Part shown: piece after piece, positions 9,301 through 18,082 of the stretch
How the letters are laid out: every line of letters starts with the position of its first letter
Numbering within the stretch: the stretch's first letter is position 1
Assembly (NCBI RefSeq): GCF_000350225.1
Contig: NW_005179099.1
Coordinates: forward strand, 62,001 to 126,000
Source: Chondrus crispus
Lineage: Eukaryota; Rhodophyta; Florideophyceae; Gigartinales; Gigartinaceae
Length of the DNA: 64,000 nt
Direction: 5' to 3'
Position numbers and translations under genes: made by a program
The notes under the pieces: model-generated
The model's input: the letters and a program-made list of their open reading frames with translations, nothing else
Told to the model about the DNA's origin: nothing
Databases searched by the model: none

Positions 9301-10601
9301 CATACCTTCACGAATCATATAATCACGACAAGCCAGTTTACGTCTGGCAACCACGCAAATTTGACGGCTCTCTCAGCCACCCGCACCCAGTTGGGCAACT
9401 GCAAGGCAATATATATGGCACGCCCCCTGAAGGTTACATATTCTCTACAGCCTTACACCGGTATCTCAAGGATAATGGTTATCGCCAACTCCAGTCAGAT
9501 GTCTCCCTGTTCATCCGTACCAAAGGCGCAGACTACATCTTAGTAGTAGTGTCCATGGACGACTTTTTAGTGGCAGCAACAAGGCATAACCTCATTGACG
9601 ACTTCCACAACACCCTCTCCAAGAAATACAACGTCAAGCGACTCGGACGGCCAAAATCCTACTTGAATTGGCATTTCTCCTTTACAGATAAGGGAATACA
9701 TGTCTCACAACCTGCCTACATCACCAAAATCGCTGAACGTTTGAAAATGAGTAACGCAAACACCAAGAAATACCCGTACATATCAGGAATTAATCTTGAT
9801 CCGCCTGCAGACGACGAACCAGAAATCACAAGCTCGAAACTGTATAGGGAAGTGGTTGGAGATCTCCGATATCTGGCAGACTGCACGAGATTTGACATAG
9901 CATACATTACCGCTGCCCTAGCCAGGGCCCTTTCCAAGCCAACAGAGAGACACTGGCAACATCTAAAGCGGACCATTCGGTACCTGCTTCACACACCCAC
10001 ACACGGAATATTATGCCAGTTCGACAAACCAATACATCTCACCAGCTTCGCTGACGCAGACTACGCGCGCTGCGGCGTCACTCGCAAATCAGTCTCCGGG
10101 CATGTCCATCTTGTTGGAGGATCACCAGTGCACTGGCGCTCAAAGCGGCAAGACACAGTCGCCTTATCAACTTGCGAAGCTGAGTACGTGTCCGCAGCCC
10201 AGGCATGCCAGGACACAATCTGGTTGAAAGACATGCTGCAAGAGCTACCCATAAACTACCAGGGGCCGCCGCTCGTGAATGTCGACAACAATTCTGCGGT
10301 CCAAGTCGCCACCAATGTGGCTCCAACACGCAAACGGAAGCACATCAATATTCGCTTCCCTTACCTTCAGGATCACGTTACAGAAGCCACTATAACCCTC
10401 AAGCACGTCCCCAGCACAGAGATGCTAGCCGACTCACTCACTAAACCACTAAGTGAGGCATTGTTCACCTCGCTGCACACGAAAATGCGCCTCTGTCCTC
10501 TTGCACCCACTCCGCGCGTTGGGGGGACTGACACGCCGCAAGCAGCTCCTACACAACGCACGAGTGGTCGCGGAGTAGTAGAGCATCCGACACGCCGCTG
10601 A
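6363..10601 (+). CDS. copia-2 gag-pol polyprotein (fossil)
   Basis: One frame of about 1412 residues. I start it at the ATG at 6363 (MSNSDRPKLPKLSYHNF), which matches the gag start of the other two elements; the frame is also open further upstream into the LTR. Order: gag; a Cys/His motif WCTYHAS near 7090; protease VDSAANPS near 7320; GAG-pre-integrase LHDWHIKLGH near 7925; integrase with SSDVLGPVS, RCDNAAEY and QENSIAERINQT; RT with VSMDDFLVA near 9550; and RNase H with FADADYARCG and CEAEYVSA near 10,170. Integrase before RT marks Ty1/copia. The stop codon TGA is formed by the first bases of the 3' LTR. It looks whole. Confidence 0.93.
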   Translation: MSNSDRPKLPKLSYHNFHFWKSSLKINASLHDADLILASPVLLTPVDPATASTYNKKVNKLKALIIQSLPDEIVTKLPHKFLETTPHGICATIESHVSTNNMQNHDVLEAEARSILFLPGSNLDEFVTQHEAVRTKMINASYRQISDERATVKFMIQGLRKHPDFTNLAIILTGNPPSSIQAFSNYIRQALLLQDDGPTLPPVQSMARPWSRPSYGNDRRVQQRQTPPSDKNCPKPHGWNGKWCTYHASTTHDTHACRVKYRQRSGPQRRQTHYRARQVQEEAETNPLMQELALRLSTLEQAMDTANDSAMHNGKSYIVDSAANPSYTNAPHSTMTPITTPLQTSTADGRPHKITHKGQIALQMSTKRILRIPNAVHAPSIRFNLVSVHDLASKYGKVTFFPSTAFVHTKENSNQITATARYRHGNYELNRAITTTSVQAPPRPRIQAHMHAFAARTIPVPHTRSNKTPKPPCNSAPEHPATLAAPRHLNARIRTLKPPCTSLRQVPPDTPPDTTTAATKTLHDWHIKLGHIQPKTMVLMARKQLLPILPESISQKPPKITCSACHTAKLKPAPHRLANHIARTGERVSSDVLGPVSPPSRIHHHRYAITFIDTATRYLFLALLTSRKEVLTQVMHHIERIKNITGRYPSLFRCDNAAEYISKQAQNYHLQRGIDLTPSTAYTPQENSIAERINQTLMRHARAALQHSRLDDSFWADALRDAAFKYNLTYHTGVGNLPHTLWHRRPPVISQILAFGQLGSIPSLIPIKKKLQTRAEPVRYMHGIDENHIRIYNLPNHKYQTARTVNFSPYAHRLDPCRHSTIAFHTATPTVHQLSEQKRSTRKKPSSQRNVPETITTNTLPPRSTAQARKYPDANLWQVAHDSELEQLDAKKAIRWAPQSELPPRHLIIPTTWTYRYKTSSNGATRKARCSIRGDRMLPNVHFDPNKTASFMADKATVRLIIAITAAHRLHVEHFDIKCAYLHESYNHDKPVYVWQPRKFDGSLSHPHPVGQLQGNIYGTPPEGYIFSTALHRYLKDNGYRQLQSDVSLFIRTKGADYILVVVSMDDFLVAATRHNLIDDFHNTLSKKYNVKRLGRPKSYLNWHFSFTDKGIHVSQPAYITKIAERLKMSNANTKKYPYISGINLDPPADDEPEITSSKLYREVVGDLRYLADCTRFDIAYITAALARALSKPTERHWQHLKRTIRYLLHTPTHGILCQFDKPIHLTSFADADYARCGVTRKSVSGHVHLVGGSPVHWRSKRQDTVALSTCEAEYVSAAQACQDTIWLKDMLQELPINYQGPPLVNVDNNSAVQVATNVAPTRKRKHINIRFPYLQDHVTEATITLKHVPSTEMLADSLTKPLSEALFTSLHTKMRLCPLAPTPRVGGTDTPQAAPTQRTSGRGVVEHPTRR
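10519..10528 (+). promoter_or_regulatory. Probable polypurine tract of copia-2
   Basis: TTGGGGGGAC directly precedes an extra copy of the LTR-opening 12-mer at 10529. A tract here, not at 10598, would put the priming site 70 bp upstream of the repeat shared by both LTRs. Confidence 0.4.
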
Positions 10602-10710
10602 CACGCCGCATTACAGTAGCGACGGCGCCTCCAGCCAGGAGAGACATAGATAGAAAGTAAACACCTTGAAGACCACCGGGAGAGGAGGGTGGTCACAAGA
10701 GTCTTTCTCA
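10599..10710 (+). repeat. copia-2 3' LTR
   Basis: 112-bp copy of 6051-6162, followed by the target duplication GCCCG at 10711-10715. Confidence 0.92.
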
Positions 10711-10741
10711 GCCCGCTTCTGTTTTCGCCGAGCCCCCTCTC

Positions 10742-10845
10742 ACGCTGACAGTGCTGGTGCTGACAGTGCTAGTGTTGACCGTTCTACCCGATGCTGACAG
10801 TCCGGATGCTGACAGTGCCGATGCTGACTGTACCGATGGCGACAC
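10742..10845. repeat. About 15-bp tandem repeat (GCTGACAGTGCYRRT)
   Basis: Six or so degenerate copies of a GCTGACAGT-containing unit lie head to tail, immediately right of copia-2. Confidence 0.75.
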
Positions 10846-10857
10846 GGCATCGGTGAC

Positions 10858-10889
10858 GTCACCGGCTGTTGATGCCAACAGCCGGTGAC
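10858..10889. repeat. 14-bp hairpin with ATGC loop
   Basis: GTCACCGGCTGTTG and its exact reverse complement are separated by four bases. A CT microsatellite follows at about 10,903-10,931. Confidence 0.85.
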
Positions 10890-10931
10890 ATCTACAGCCC
10901 GTTTCTCTCTCTCTCGCTCTCTCTCTCTCAG

Positions 10932-12497
10932 GACGGCAGTCGTGCTGTTCTTCGACTCCGCAACGGTGAGTTGATTATTTTGGTGCATCACGAAGAATGC
11001 CCAGGTTCCTTCCTTCGAAGGCCTTTCGAATTATATAAGCGCTGTATGTATGAGCAGAGACGGCAAGTGCGTTGTGTTGCGGTCAAGTGACACTACTTTG
11101 CGAGTGTGAGACGCTGAGACGGGACGCCAAACCGGCGACGAAATGACTAGACACACGGGTTTGGATTTGAGCGTGTTGGTGACTGCTCATGAACGCGAGG
11201 CTCGTCTCTATTGGACATGTGGCCTCACATGAGGCCATTTGACCTCGTATGAGGCCACCTTCCAACTTTGTTTTTCTCGATTTGAGCTTGTTCAGCAAGA
11301 AGGAAAAAGATGCCGTCCTCACTGCGGTTGAGTTGTGCGTTGTGGAAGGCTGGGGTTTGGTGAGATGTGCACGTCCTTTCTAGCCATTATTAGAAAGCCT
11401 AAAAACGAAGCCTTTTTGACGGACCTCAAAGCGTTACGTGTTTATATCTTCGAAACGAAAGCGCCTGTTTAAAGTTTTAACTAGACATTGAACTGCATTG
11501 GATTCTCAGTCTCTGTGTGTCTTCACAACTGCTATCCCAATTTTTTTGCAAGATGTTACGGCCGAGCGCAGATACGTTAAAGAAATGGTGTCCAAATTGA
11601 TATATATATATAATATTTTTGCACAAAAGGGAATCTGGTCTAAAATATGAGGCAAATCGCTTGTCGTCGAGACACTTGTGCATGTGCATCAGTTCTAAAC
11701 GCACTCGCCACTTCCAGGACACAAGGAACGCTACAGTAGGTGTCGAATAGATGGGGTGCTGTCAACAGCACCGAAATAACTCTGCCCGACCTTGGCACTG
11801 CATGAGGCGGAACTGCTGTCAACGTCGAGCGCGGGACTACCCTTGTTGGCATGTCGACCGGTATGCCCGGCATCCTGACCGTTGTGAACCCAGGACATCC
11901 GCATAGCCAAGAATCGTTTTGCCACCGTGTTTTACTAGCATTGCGCAGCGTAGCACTGCGATACGTCGCGGGCGTGAGTGGCGCAATTGGTAACACTCCG
12001 GGTAACACTCCGGGATGCCCCGGGGGCTAAACATGCAGGGCATCCATCTTGACACGCAGTGGCTTTCGCAGAGTTACACGCAGCATTCACCTCCCAAAAG
12101 ATCATGCCGATCGTCACCTCCGCATTTCTTCCACCATTGTCTACCGGAGCCCTCTGACATACATACGCACCGTGACAGCGGGGACAACAATTTTACTCGA
12201 ACCCACTGTAATTAGCATGGCTGACAGTTGCGGTAGCAGCCGGTAGACAAGCATATTATTGTCTCCTGGATACTTCGGGCAGACACGCAGCCTCGTGCTG
12301 CGATATGATGCCCTCGGCAAGCCTCGGTGCTCATATCTGCACTCGGAGCGTGTCTGCACTCGTAGCCAGTAGACAACCCCTACGTGATGGATGCTCCGCG
12401 TTTGCTAACCAACTGGTCCCAGACGGCTAGAGATTCTGTATCTCCTCCTGGGAGGAACCCCGAATTTTCTTTTATTGGTGCGGCAATACACAGAATT
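10932..12497. other. Intergenic stretch, no gene seen
   Basis: 1.57 kb with only short, shadow-like frames. It holds two copies of an ATGAGGCCA element near 11,230-11,260 and a tRNA A-box-like string at 11,979 without a B box. I see no credible coding region. Confidence 0.4.
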
Positions 12498-12506
12498 TTA
12501 GAAAAA
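12498..12506. repeat. 9-bp target duplication of the MULE (left)
   Basis: TTAGAAAAA, repeated exactly at 21,868-21,876. A 9-bp duplication is the signature of the Mutator superfamily. Confidence 0.9.
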
Positions 12507-12840
12507 GGGTCAAAGTGTAGATTTTGGGGCGACACCCGGCCAAAGTGAAATCTACGTGGGGCGATTTCAATGCGGTGGGGGTTTTTATAGGGCGACACTA
12601 CTAAAAAGTGCTTTGCTAGTAGGGTGATTTTGGTCCATGGTGTCCTTTTCAGGGGGTGACAATGCACGTTTTCTAGGGTGACAGAAAAACGATCGTAAAG
12701 TCACCTCCGACAAACTCATATTCGGGGATGTCACCCCATAAAAACGTATAGCATCGTGGCATTTCGGCAGAGACCTAAACGTTAGAAAAGTCGCCCTAGA
12801 AATGCATGATTGTTTTAATGTCACCCCTATAAAAGCACGC
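12507..12840. repeat. MULE left terminus and subterminal GGGYGAC array
   Basis: Terminal GGGTCAAAG, then repeated GGGCGAC or GGGTGA(C) in the inward orientation from 12,523 to 12,685. These are followed by inverted copies (GTCACC, GTCGCCC) to about 12,830, spaced roughly 20-40 bases. Such arrays are typical transposase-binding regions; that role is inferred. Confidence 0.8.
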
Positions 12841-13030
12841 CAACGCACGGTTTCGCGCTGGATAAAGCGCTCTCAAAACTGAAACAATATAGTGTGGCTA
12901 TAGAGGCCGCCCAGTGCCCACCACAGTGGCATACGGTGACGCGCAGTCACGCGGCGTACGTTCTGCCTTCTGAACCCGCCATTTTTCGGCGTCTACGTTC
13001 CCCAACTCCCCCCCCGCACATCTCGCCGAA

Positions 13031-13234
13031 ATGCCCTCACCCGCCTTCTTCATCGCCTTGCTCACCCTGCCTCTAGCACGGTGCACCGCGGCCGCGTCTC
13101 CAAGTGACCCGGAACCCGCACCAAAGAGCCCGGCGCCCATCTCACGCGTGTCCATGAAGAACGGAAGTTTGTGCAGATCTCCGGGGAGGTGCAACATTCC
13201 TAGTATTCTTGGACACCATGAGCTGGGCGATTGA
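13031..13234 (+). CDS. Small frame with signal-peptide-like start (possible captured exon)
   Basis: A 67-residue frame from the ATG at 13,031. Its first 22 residues (MPSPAFFIALLTLPLARCTA) have the charge-poor hydrophobic core and small residues of a signal peptide, followed by a Pro/Ser-rich stretch. It overlaps the start of the next frame. It could be a captured first exon of a secreted host protein, or chance. Confidence 0.25.
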   Translation: MPSPAFFIALLTLPLARCTAAASPSDPEPAPKSPAPISRVSMKNGSLCRSPGRCNIPSILGHHELGD

Positions 13235-14096
13235 CAGGGTGATGATTGGTGATGGCCGACAAGGGGCAAGCGGCCACAAAATGCAAAACGGCGTTTTGTA
13301 CGCTGCCGCCGGATTGACAGGCGGTGACGAAAGTTTCTGGCCTATCGATGCCAATTCGATTACACTATCCCTTCACACGATGCAGGCTCTATTAAACGCG
13401 ATAGATGATGGTACCAACGACTTGCCGCGCAAGAAAAAGTTTTTGCAAGAGATGTTCCGTCGACTGTTTGCGTGGATGATGGCCCATCGCGGTGTACCGA
13501 TACTCATCGGTGGTATTGGGGCACGCGGACAAATCACTGGATCAAGAAGGTTTGAGGTGCACCAGTATGGCCCGAACCTCGTTCGCAGCAACGACGATTC
13601 ATGCGTGTCGGCTGCGCTGTCCAACGGCACTTGTGCGCTATATGGTACCACGGGAGGAACAAGCGTCGACAAGTACCTTCGGAAGCATCCGATGAAGATC
13701 AAAACACTCAAGCAACTCTTTTCTCTGGTTCACCAAATTCCCGCTCAACTATCAGTGCGCCGAGTTCCTAAAGCTGTGAAGAAGGCGGTCGAGGCAAATC
13801 CTTTCAAGTGGCTTGCGCACCATAATCAAGGCGTGTGGATAGTCCGAATAGTGGAACACGGAATTGTAGATCATTGCGTTGCGCTGGACTGCAACCGTGG
13901 TATTGTCCATGATAGCGCTTCAAGGTATCCGTTCGCATTAACCGAAGATGTGCTTCCTTTCCTTGGCGGAGATGAAGCAAAAAATTTGCGCGTGGCTGAA
14001 GTGAGGGAGCTAGTTAAAGTCCCTGTCAATTCCAAGAAGCCCTCACGCTGCTCGTGTTCATCCCCCGCCCCTCCCGCTCCTTCTTCGCCAGCTTGA
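13218..14096 (+). CDS. Putative papain-fold cysteine protease-like protein in the MULE
   Basis: About 292 residues, taking the ATG at 13,218; the frame is open back to 13,158. A Cys in DDSCVSAALSNG near residue 130, a His in VDHCVALDC near 235 and an Asp in IVHDSASRYPF near 246 follow the Cys-His-Asp order of papain-like proteases (C39 or OTU type). The closing pattern FALTEDVLPFLGG is also common after the catalytic Asp in such domains. Proteases of the Ulp1 class are known passengers of plant MULEs, but their order is His-Asp-Cys, so this would be a different class. The Ser/Pro-rich last 20 residues look like read-through into neighbouring sequence. The frame is intact. The function is a motif-based guess. 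Confidence 0.5.
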   Translation: MSWAIDRVMIGDGRQGASGHKMQNGVLYAAAGLTGGDESFWPIDANSITLSLHTMQALLNAIDDGTNDLPRKKKFLQEMFRRLFAWMMAHRGVPILIGGIGARGQITGSRRFEVHQYGPNLVRSNDDSCVSAALSNGTCALYGTTGGTSVDKYLRKHPMKIKTLKQLFSLVHQIPAQLSVRRVPKAVKKAVEANPFKWLAHHNQGVWIVRIVEHGIVDHCVALDCNRGIVHDSASRYPFALTEDVLPFLGGDEAKNLRVAEVRELVKVPVNSKKPSRCSCSSPAPPAPSSPA

Positions 14097-14329
14097 AGTA
14101 CTCGGGCGTCGAGCAGGGGAGGCTACATGCGTGGGTGCGCAAGTTGGAAGAGAGGGAGAGAAGGGTCGGCCAGGCGGAGGAAGCAGGGAAGGACCGCGTT
14201 GCCGAACGAGTTGCTACTGTCGCGAGGAGGGAATCGAAACAGGGCGCACCAATCCTTCTCTCTTGTATCGGCTTCAACGATCGCAGAGGCTAGCGCAGCA
14301 GATGGGAATCAGCGAAATTTAAATTCTCT
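14054..14329 (+). other. Charged helical coding-like fragment, unassigned
   Basis: GC-rich stretch. One frame reads LEERERRVGQAEEAGKDRVA and continues helical and charged, unlike the AT-richer P4-ATPase fragment that follows. It may be another captured exon. I do not recognise the parent gene. Confidence 0.3.
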
Positions 14330-15900
14330 GAATGGGTCGAACAACAATTCGGGAGTGATCAGTTATCAAGCGTCATCTCCTGACGAGGCGGCACTAGTGA
14401 ATGCAGCACGTATTCTAGGCTTCACTTATTTATCAAGGTCTAATCGTGATACAGCTATTGATGTATTCGGACGAAGCGAGACACATGATTTAGTGGAAAC
14501 AATCGAGTTTGATTCCACGAGAAAGAGGATGAGCGTGATAACTCGAGATCTGGATGGCAAGCTAAGGATCTACACAAAGGGCGCAGACGCCATCATTTTT
14601 GCGAGACTGGCTGAAGGGCAGTCACCCGATGTCACTGAGCAGCATCTTCATGAATTTGCAGTGGAAGGATTGCGCACTTTTTGTCTTGCCTATGCAGATC
14701 TTGATGACGATGGGTTTCAAGATTGGCATCGAAGATATCGGCACGCGAATTCCGAGTTAATCGATCGTGAAGAAAAAGTTGCTGCAGTTGTTGACGAATT
14801 CGAACGTGATCTTACCTTGCTGGGTGCGACTGCTATCGAAGACAAACTCCAAGATGGTGTTCTAGAGACTTTAAAGAAGCTGGAACAAGCCAGCATCAAG
14901 GTATGGGTACTAACCGGGGACAAACAAGAGACAGCCATTAATATTGGGTTGTCATGCGGCGCCATTGACGAAGGCATGGATGTCGTGATCATCAATGAGG
15001 ACAATCTCGAAGATACAGCTGCGCAGCTTGACCGAGCACTTGGCAGGTGGAGCGCCATGCGTACAGATCCAGCAATGGAACGAAAGCTTGGCCTGGTCAT
15101 TGACGGACAAACATTGCATTACGCTCTCGAAGAGGAACTCCAGAAACGGTTTATGATAGTGACAAACATGGCTTGATCAGTCATCGCTTGCCGTGTGAGT
15201 CCGAAGCAAAAGACTGAGATTGTCGAGCTGGTCCGCCGGCTTGACAAGGACAAAGTTACTTTGGCTATTGGAGACGGCGCTAATGATGTCGGTATGATTC
15301 AAGCGGCCCATGTGGGGGTGGGAATTGTGAGCTTGGAAGGGCAAGAGGCCAAACTGGCCTCAGACTACTCTATTGGTCAGTTTCGTTTCTTGGGGCGTCT
15401 AATGCTAGTCCATGGCAGATGGAGCTACAAACGGCTCTCAAAAATGGTCTTGTTCACAATATACCGAAATGCGGCGCTGACTCTTTGTGAGATCTATTGG
15501 GCATTCTTTTCAGCATTTTCAGGTCAGCCTCTCTTGGATCCCTGGATGGGGGGTCTTTACAATTTGCTTTTGGAATCGCTTCCTCCCATTGTCCTCGGTA
15601 TATTCGATCAGGAATTGACTGCCGAATATGCGCTTGCGTTCCCTGAAATCTATTCAAAGGGGCAAAGAAACACGGCGTACAACTTTCGCGTCTTTTTGAG
15701 CTGGATTCTCTCAGCAATATGGCAATCAGCTGTAGTGTTCTTTGTTTGCTTCTGGGGCTTTGGTGACATTCCGCAGGCCGGTGGGCAGATGCTGGGAATG
15801 TGGGCATTCGGCACAGTCGTATTCTCGGTAGTGATTTTCACTGTACATGTCATGCTACTTGTGTACCAGAGTTCCTGGACAAAGCTTTTAGCATCCTTGT
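14330..15900 (+). pseudogene. P4-ATPase (phospholipid flippase) fragment captured by the MULE
   Basis: P4-ATPases flip aminophospholipids across eukaryotic membranes. This piece starts in the nucleotide-binding domain (ISYQASSPDEAALV near 14,365; YTKGAD near 14,575). It runs through the P domain (VLTGDKQETAI near 14,912; GDGANDVGMIQAAH near 15,270) into most of the C-terminal membrane segments, ending near 15,900 in a hydrophobic helix. The actuator domain, the first four membrane segments and the DKTGT phosphorylation motif are absent, so it cannot be a working pump. There is also one in-frame TGA at 15,174-15,176, where family members continue towards CRVSPKQK. No introns interrupt it. The abrupt end against an antisense bZIP fragment shows it is cargo and not a resident gene. 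Confidence 0.88.
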
Positions 15901-16450
15901 TCTTTGTCTCATTTGCGACATTTGCATCATCTTATCCTTGAGCTTTGCGTTCTCCTGCTGCAATTGCTGCACCTGAAGGATGAAGCCCTTCTTCTCCTCC
16001 TCAGTCGTCCTCACGAGCTTTTCCAACATGTGCACGTACACCTCCTGCGCGTAGCGTGCGGCGGCGGCCGAGTCCTGGTTCATCTTCAGACGGCGTGTGT
16101 ACTTCTCACGCGGCGTCATCGAGGTATCACCCTTCTTTCGGCGCTTCATGCGGTCAAACTCGCCCTTGGCCATGTGCTCGTTCTTCTTCATCTCCTTGAA
16201 GGCCTCACGGGCCTTTTCCTTGCACAGGTCTGCGTACGGGATGCCGCCCATCTGCATGACGATGTGCGGCTCGATGGGCGGGGAGTCATCCAGCTCGTAG
16301 GTGGCGGTGGGCTTCTGGACCGGCTTGATGTCGATGGGCAGCGGCGGGCGGCGGTCCGTCGGGTGCATGGGCTGCGGCGGGAAGGAGTGGGCGGAGACGA
16401 CAGGGTGGCGGGCGTATTGCTGGGCGTGCGGGTCATGGGAGAGGTGGTGC
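15895..16450 (-). pseudogene. bZIP transcription factor fragment captured by the MULE
   Basis: On the minus strand, about 185 residues end in a basic region and leucine zipper. The sequence KYTRRLKMNQDSAAAARYAQE holds the diagnostic N-x7-R of bZIP proteins, preceded by a Lys/Arg-rich helix and followed by LEKLVRTTEEEKK and QVQQLQQENAKLKDKM. Upstream is a Pro/His-rich region. The frame has no ATG before its first 20 residues, so the 5' part is missing or lay in another exon. The last 18 residues are read from the P4-ATPase fragment on the opposite strand. The junction of two unrelated genes in opposite orientation at about 15,895-15,900 is characteristic of Pack-MULE cargo. Confidence 0.75.
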
Positions 16451-16452
16451 AC

Positions 16453-17302
16453 TCGTATTGTTGATAGTGTAAGTTTCCCTTTCTTGTCTCTGGTGCGGCT
16501 GAAATGCAGCCGGAGCGATTCTTTCTGTCACTGTTTCATAGCCTTTTTCATCTAGCGATGTGGCGCTCACTCCGACGACATTGCAGGACTCATGAGTAAT
16601 GTAGCTGCCTGGTTTGCGTATTAAAATGTTCTTGGAACAACCAAATACTTGTGCGGACATCACAGCCTGCCCTCTGCAGTCCGGATCCTCATTCATTGTC
16701 CAGCAAGGTCACCATATGGGAATCACTCCTATTGGCCTAGTGTATTGGTCAGAACGCTTTCCGCCAATCAACAGGTGTCGAAGGTGGCCATTGTATCTCT
16801 CGGCAAGCTGTCCTCGTCATTATCATGTCCCTACGAAGTACTGTATTTGCAGCGAAACTGATAATTCCACGTCGTTCGCTGATGCGCCGTGGATATCGCT
16901 CATATGGCTCGACCGTATGACATGTATATACGGGTTCTGTGAAGAGACTTTACATTATTGAGGAACTCTTCCTCGCTTGCTTCCGCTCAAACGGCGTCCT
17001 CCATCGCTTGGATGCACATGCTTAACAAGACATCGGAGCTGTTAAACTTGCATGGTATCAGACTTGTACAGGCTCCCATTTACACAATCTATGATGAACA
17101 ATTTGGAAAAGGAAGAAAGTCTATCTGTCCACATATACTTGGGACGGCGACACCCCGGTACTGTCACCTACTGGTAGGCCACCACTCCCATCGACTGGGA
17201 CATTGCTCATGTGATCAAACGCTGTTGCATTTGTATTGACCAACACCCCAACGCCCCTGTCCTCTCTGAACGAATTCTCGGCGAAACGGACGCCTGCGCC
17301 CT
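16453..17302. other. MULE interior, no recognised gene
   Basis: 850 bp between the bZIP and TFIIS fragments. A 115-residue plus frame (16,614-16,961) and short minus frames exist, but none has a recognisable motif. It may contain introns or further decayed cargo. Confidence 0.35.
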
Positions 17303-17305
17303 CAT

Positions 17306-17518
17306 CATGAGCTACGAAAGAATCGGGAGGAAGTTCGTGCTAAGATGACCAGAGATGCGATGCCGTTTAGCAAGCAAGAGGCAAGTACTGATATGTTCAA
17401 GTGCGGAAAATGCAAGCAAAGAAAATGTACTTATTACCAGATGCAGACCCGGTCCGCAGATGAACCATTAACGACCTTTGTCTCATGCGTACATTGCGGT
17501 AATCATTGGAGGTTTTGA
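17306..17518 (+). pseudogene. TFIIS (transcription elongation factor) C-terminal fragment captured by the MULE
   Basis: About 70 residues ending at the TGA at 17,516. They match the end of the TFIIS central domain ([18 protein letters not shown]) and the complete C-terminal zinc ribbon. The ribbon has the four cysteines ([10 protein letters not shown] and SCVHCGNHW) and the catalytic acidic hairpin in [10 protein letters not shown], which in TFIIS reaches into RNA polymerase II to stimulate transcript cleavage. The N-terminal two thirds of the gene are missing, and upstream sequence in the same frame does not look like TFIIS. This suggests a captured last exon. The zinc ribbon itself is undamaged. 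Confidence 0.85.
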
Positions 17519-18082
17519 GCTTTCACTTCTCGGTCCAAACAACCCATCCGCTACCCCTTCTTCCCCTCATACCCTCCATTCCACCGCTTCAGTACAAAAG
17601 TTGAGAGAGCTTCGGTGAAATTGAGACTACTTGTACGAGTAGAGAAGACGGGTGACAAAACATGTATCCCTGTAAACTTTGGGTTTTCTCAATAATCAGC
17701 GTGCTACGGAGCAGCTCTCAAAACTAGTGTACAACAACAACGATATGTGACGTAAATGTGGGCCTCAACGCTCTGGTAAACACTCGGACATTGCACAAAT
17801 GGCATGTATGGCGCATTATCTGCAAAAATTGAGCAATTCGTATGAAACTACTGGTCCTCCAGAAACAGTGTTTCTGGCCGGCATGAGTGTCTCATTTGTA
17901 GGGCGTCCGCAGCGCAGATATTCTTGTCAAATACCCTGCGCCTCGGCCTGCCCCTCGACCACTTTCTCCGAGAGTCACCCCACAAAAATCCATCCTCCGG
18001 AAGTATCCCTCGCACCACAGCTCGCTTTTCACTGTCACCCTCTGTTCTTTCCCGTTTTTCTCTGCCATATTTTGGCGGGATA
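17519..18082. other. Spacer between TFIIS fragment and transposase gene
   Basis: 564 bp, no clear gene. The transposase frame is open upstream to 17,924 but without an ATG before 18,083. The transposase promoter probably lies here. Confidence 0.4.

Larger units (their letters stand above)
6051..10710 (+). mobile_element. Ty1/copia element, copia-2 (fossil, looks whole)
   Basis: A 4660-bp Ty1/copia retrotransposon on the plus strand. Its 112-bp LTRs (6051-6162 and 10599-10710) differ at two positions. The target duplication is GCCCG (6046-6050 and 10711-10715). The primer-binding site GGTTATGGTCC abuts the 5' LTR, and one uninterrupted gag-pol frame of about 1412 residues fills the interior. 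No break is visible, so it looks whole and young. The same 12-mer that opens the LTR, TGACACGCCGCA, occurs a third time at 10529, 70 bp before the 3' LTR and just after a G-run that looks like the polypurine tract. Confidence 0.95.

Noticed and set aside
11979-11994. TGGCGCAATTGGTAAC, a good tRNA A-box (D-arm) match
   Set aside because: No B box (GGTTCGANNCC) or acceptor stem follows within 100 bases; at most a remnant of a tRNA-derived repeat.
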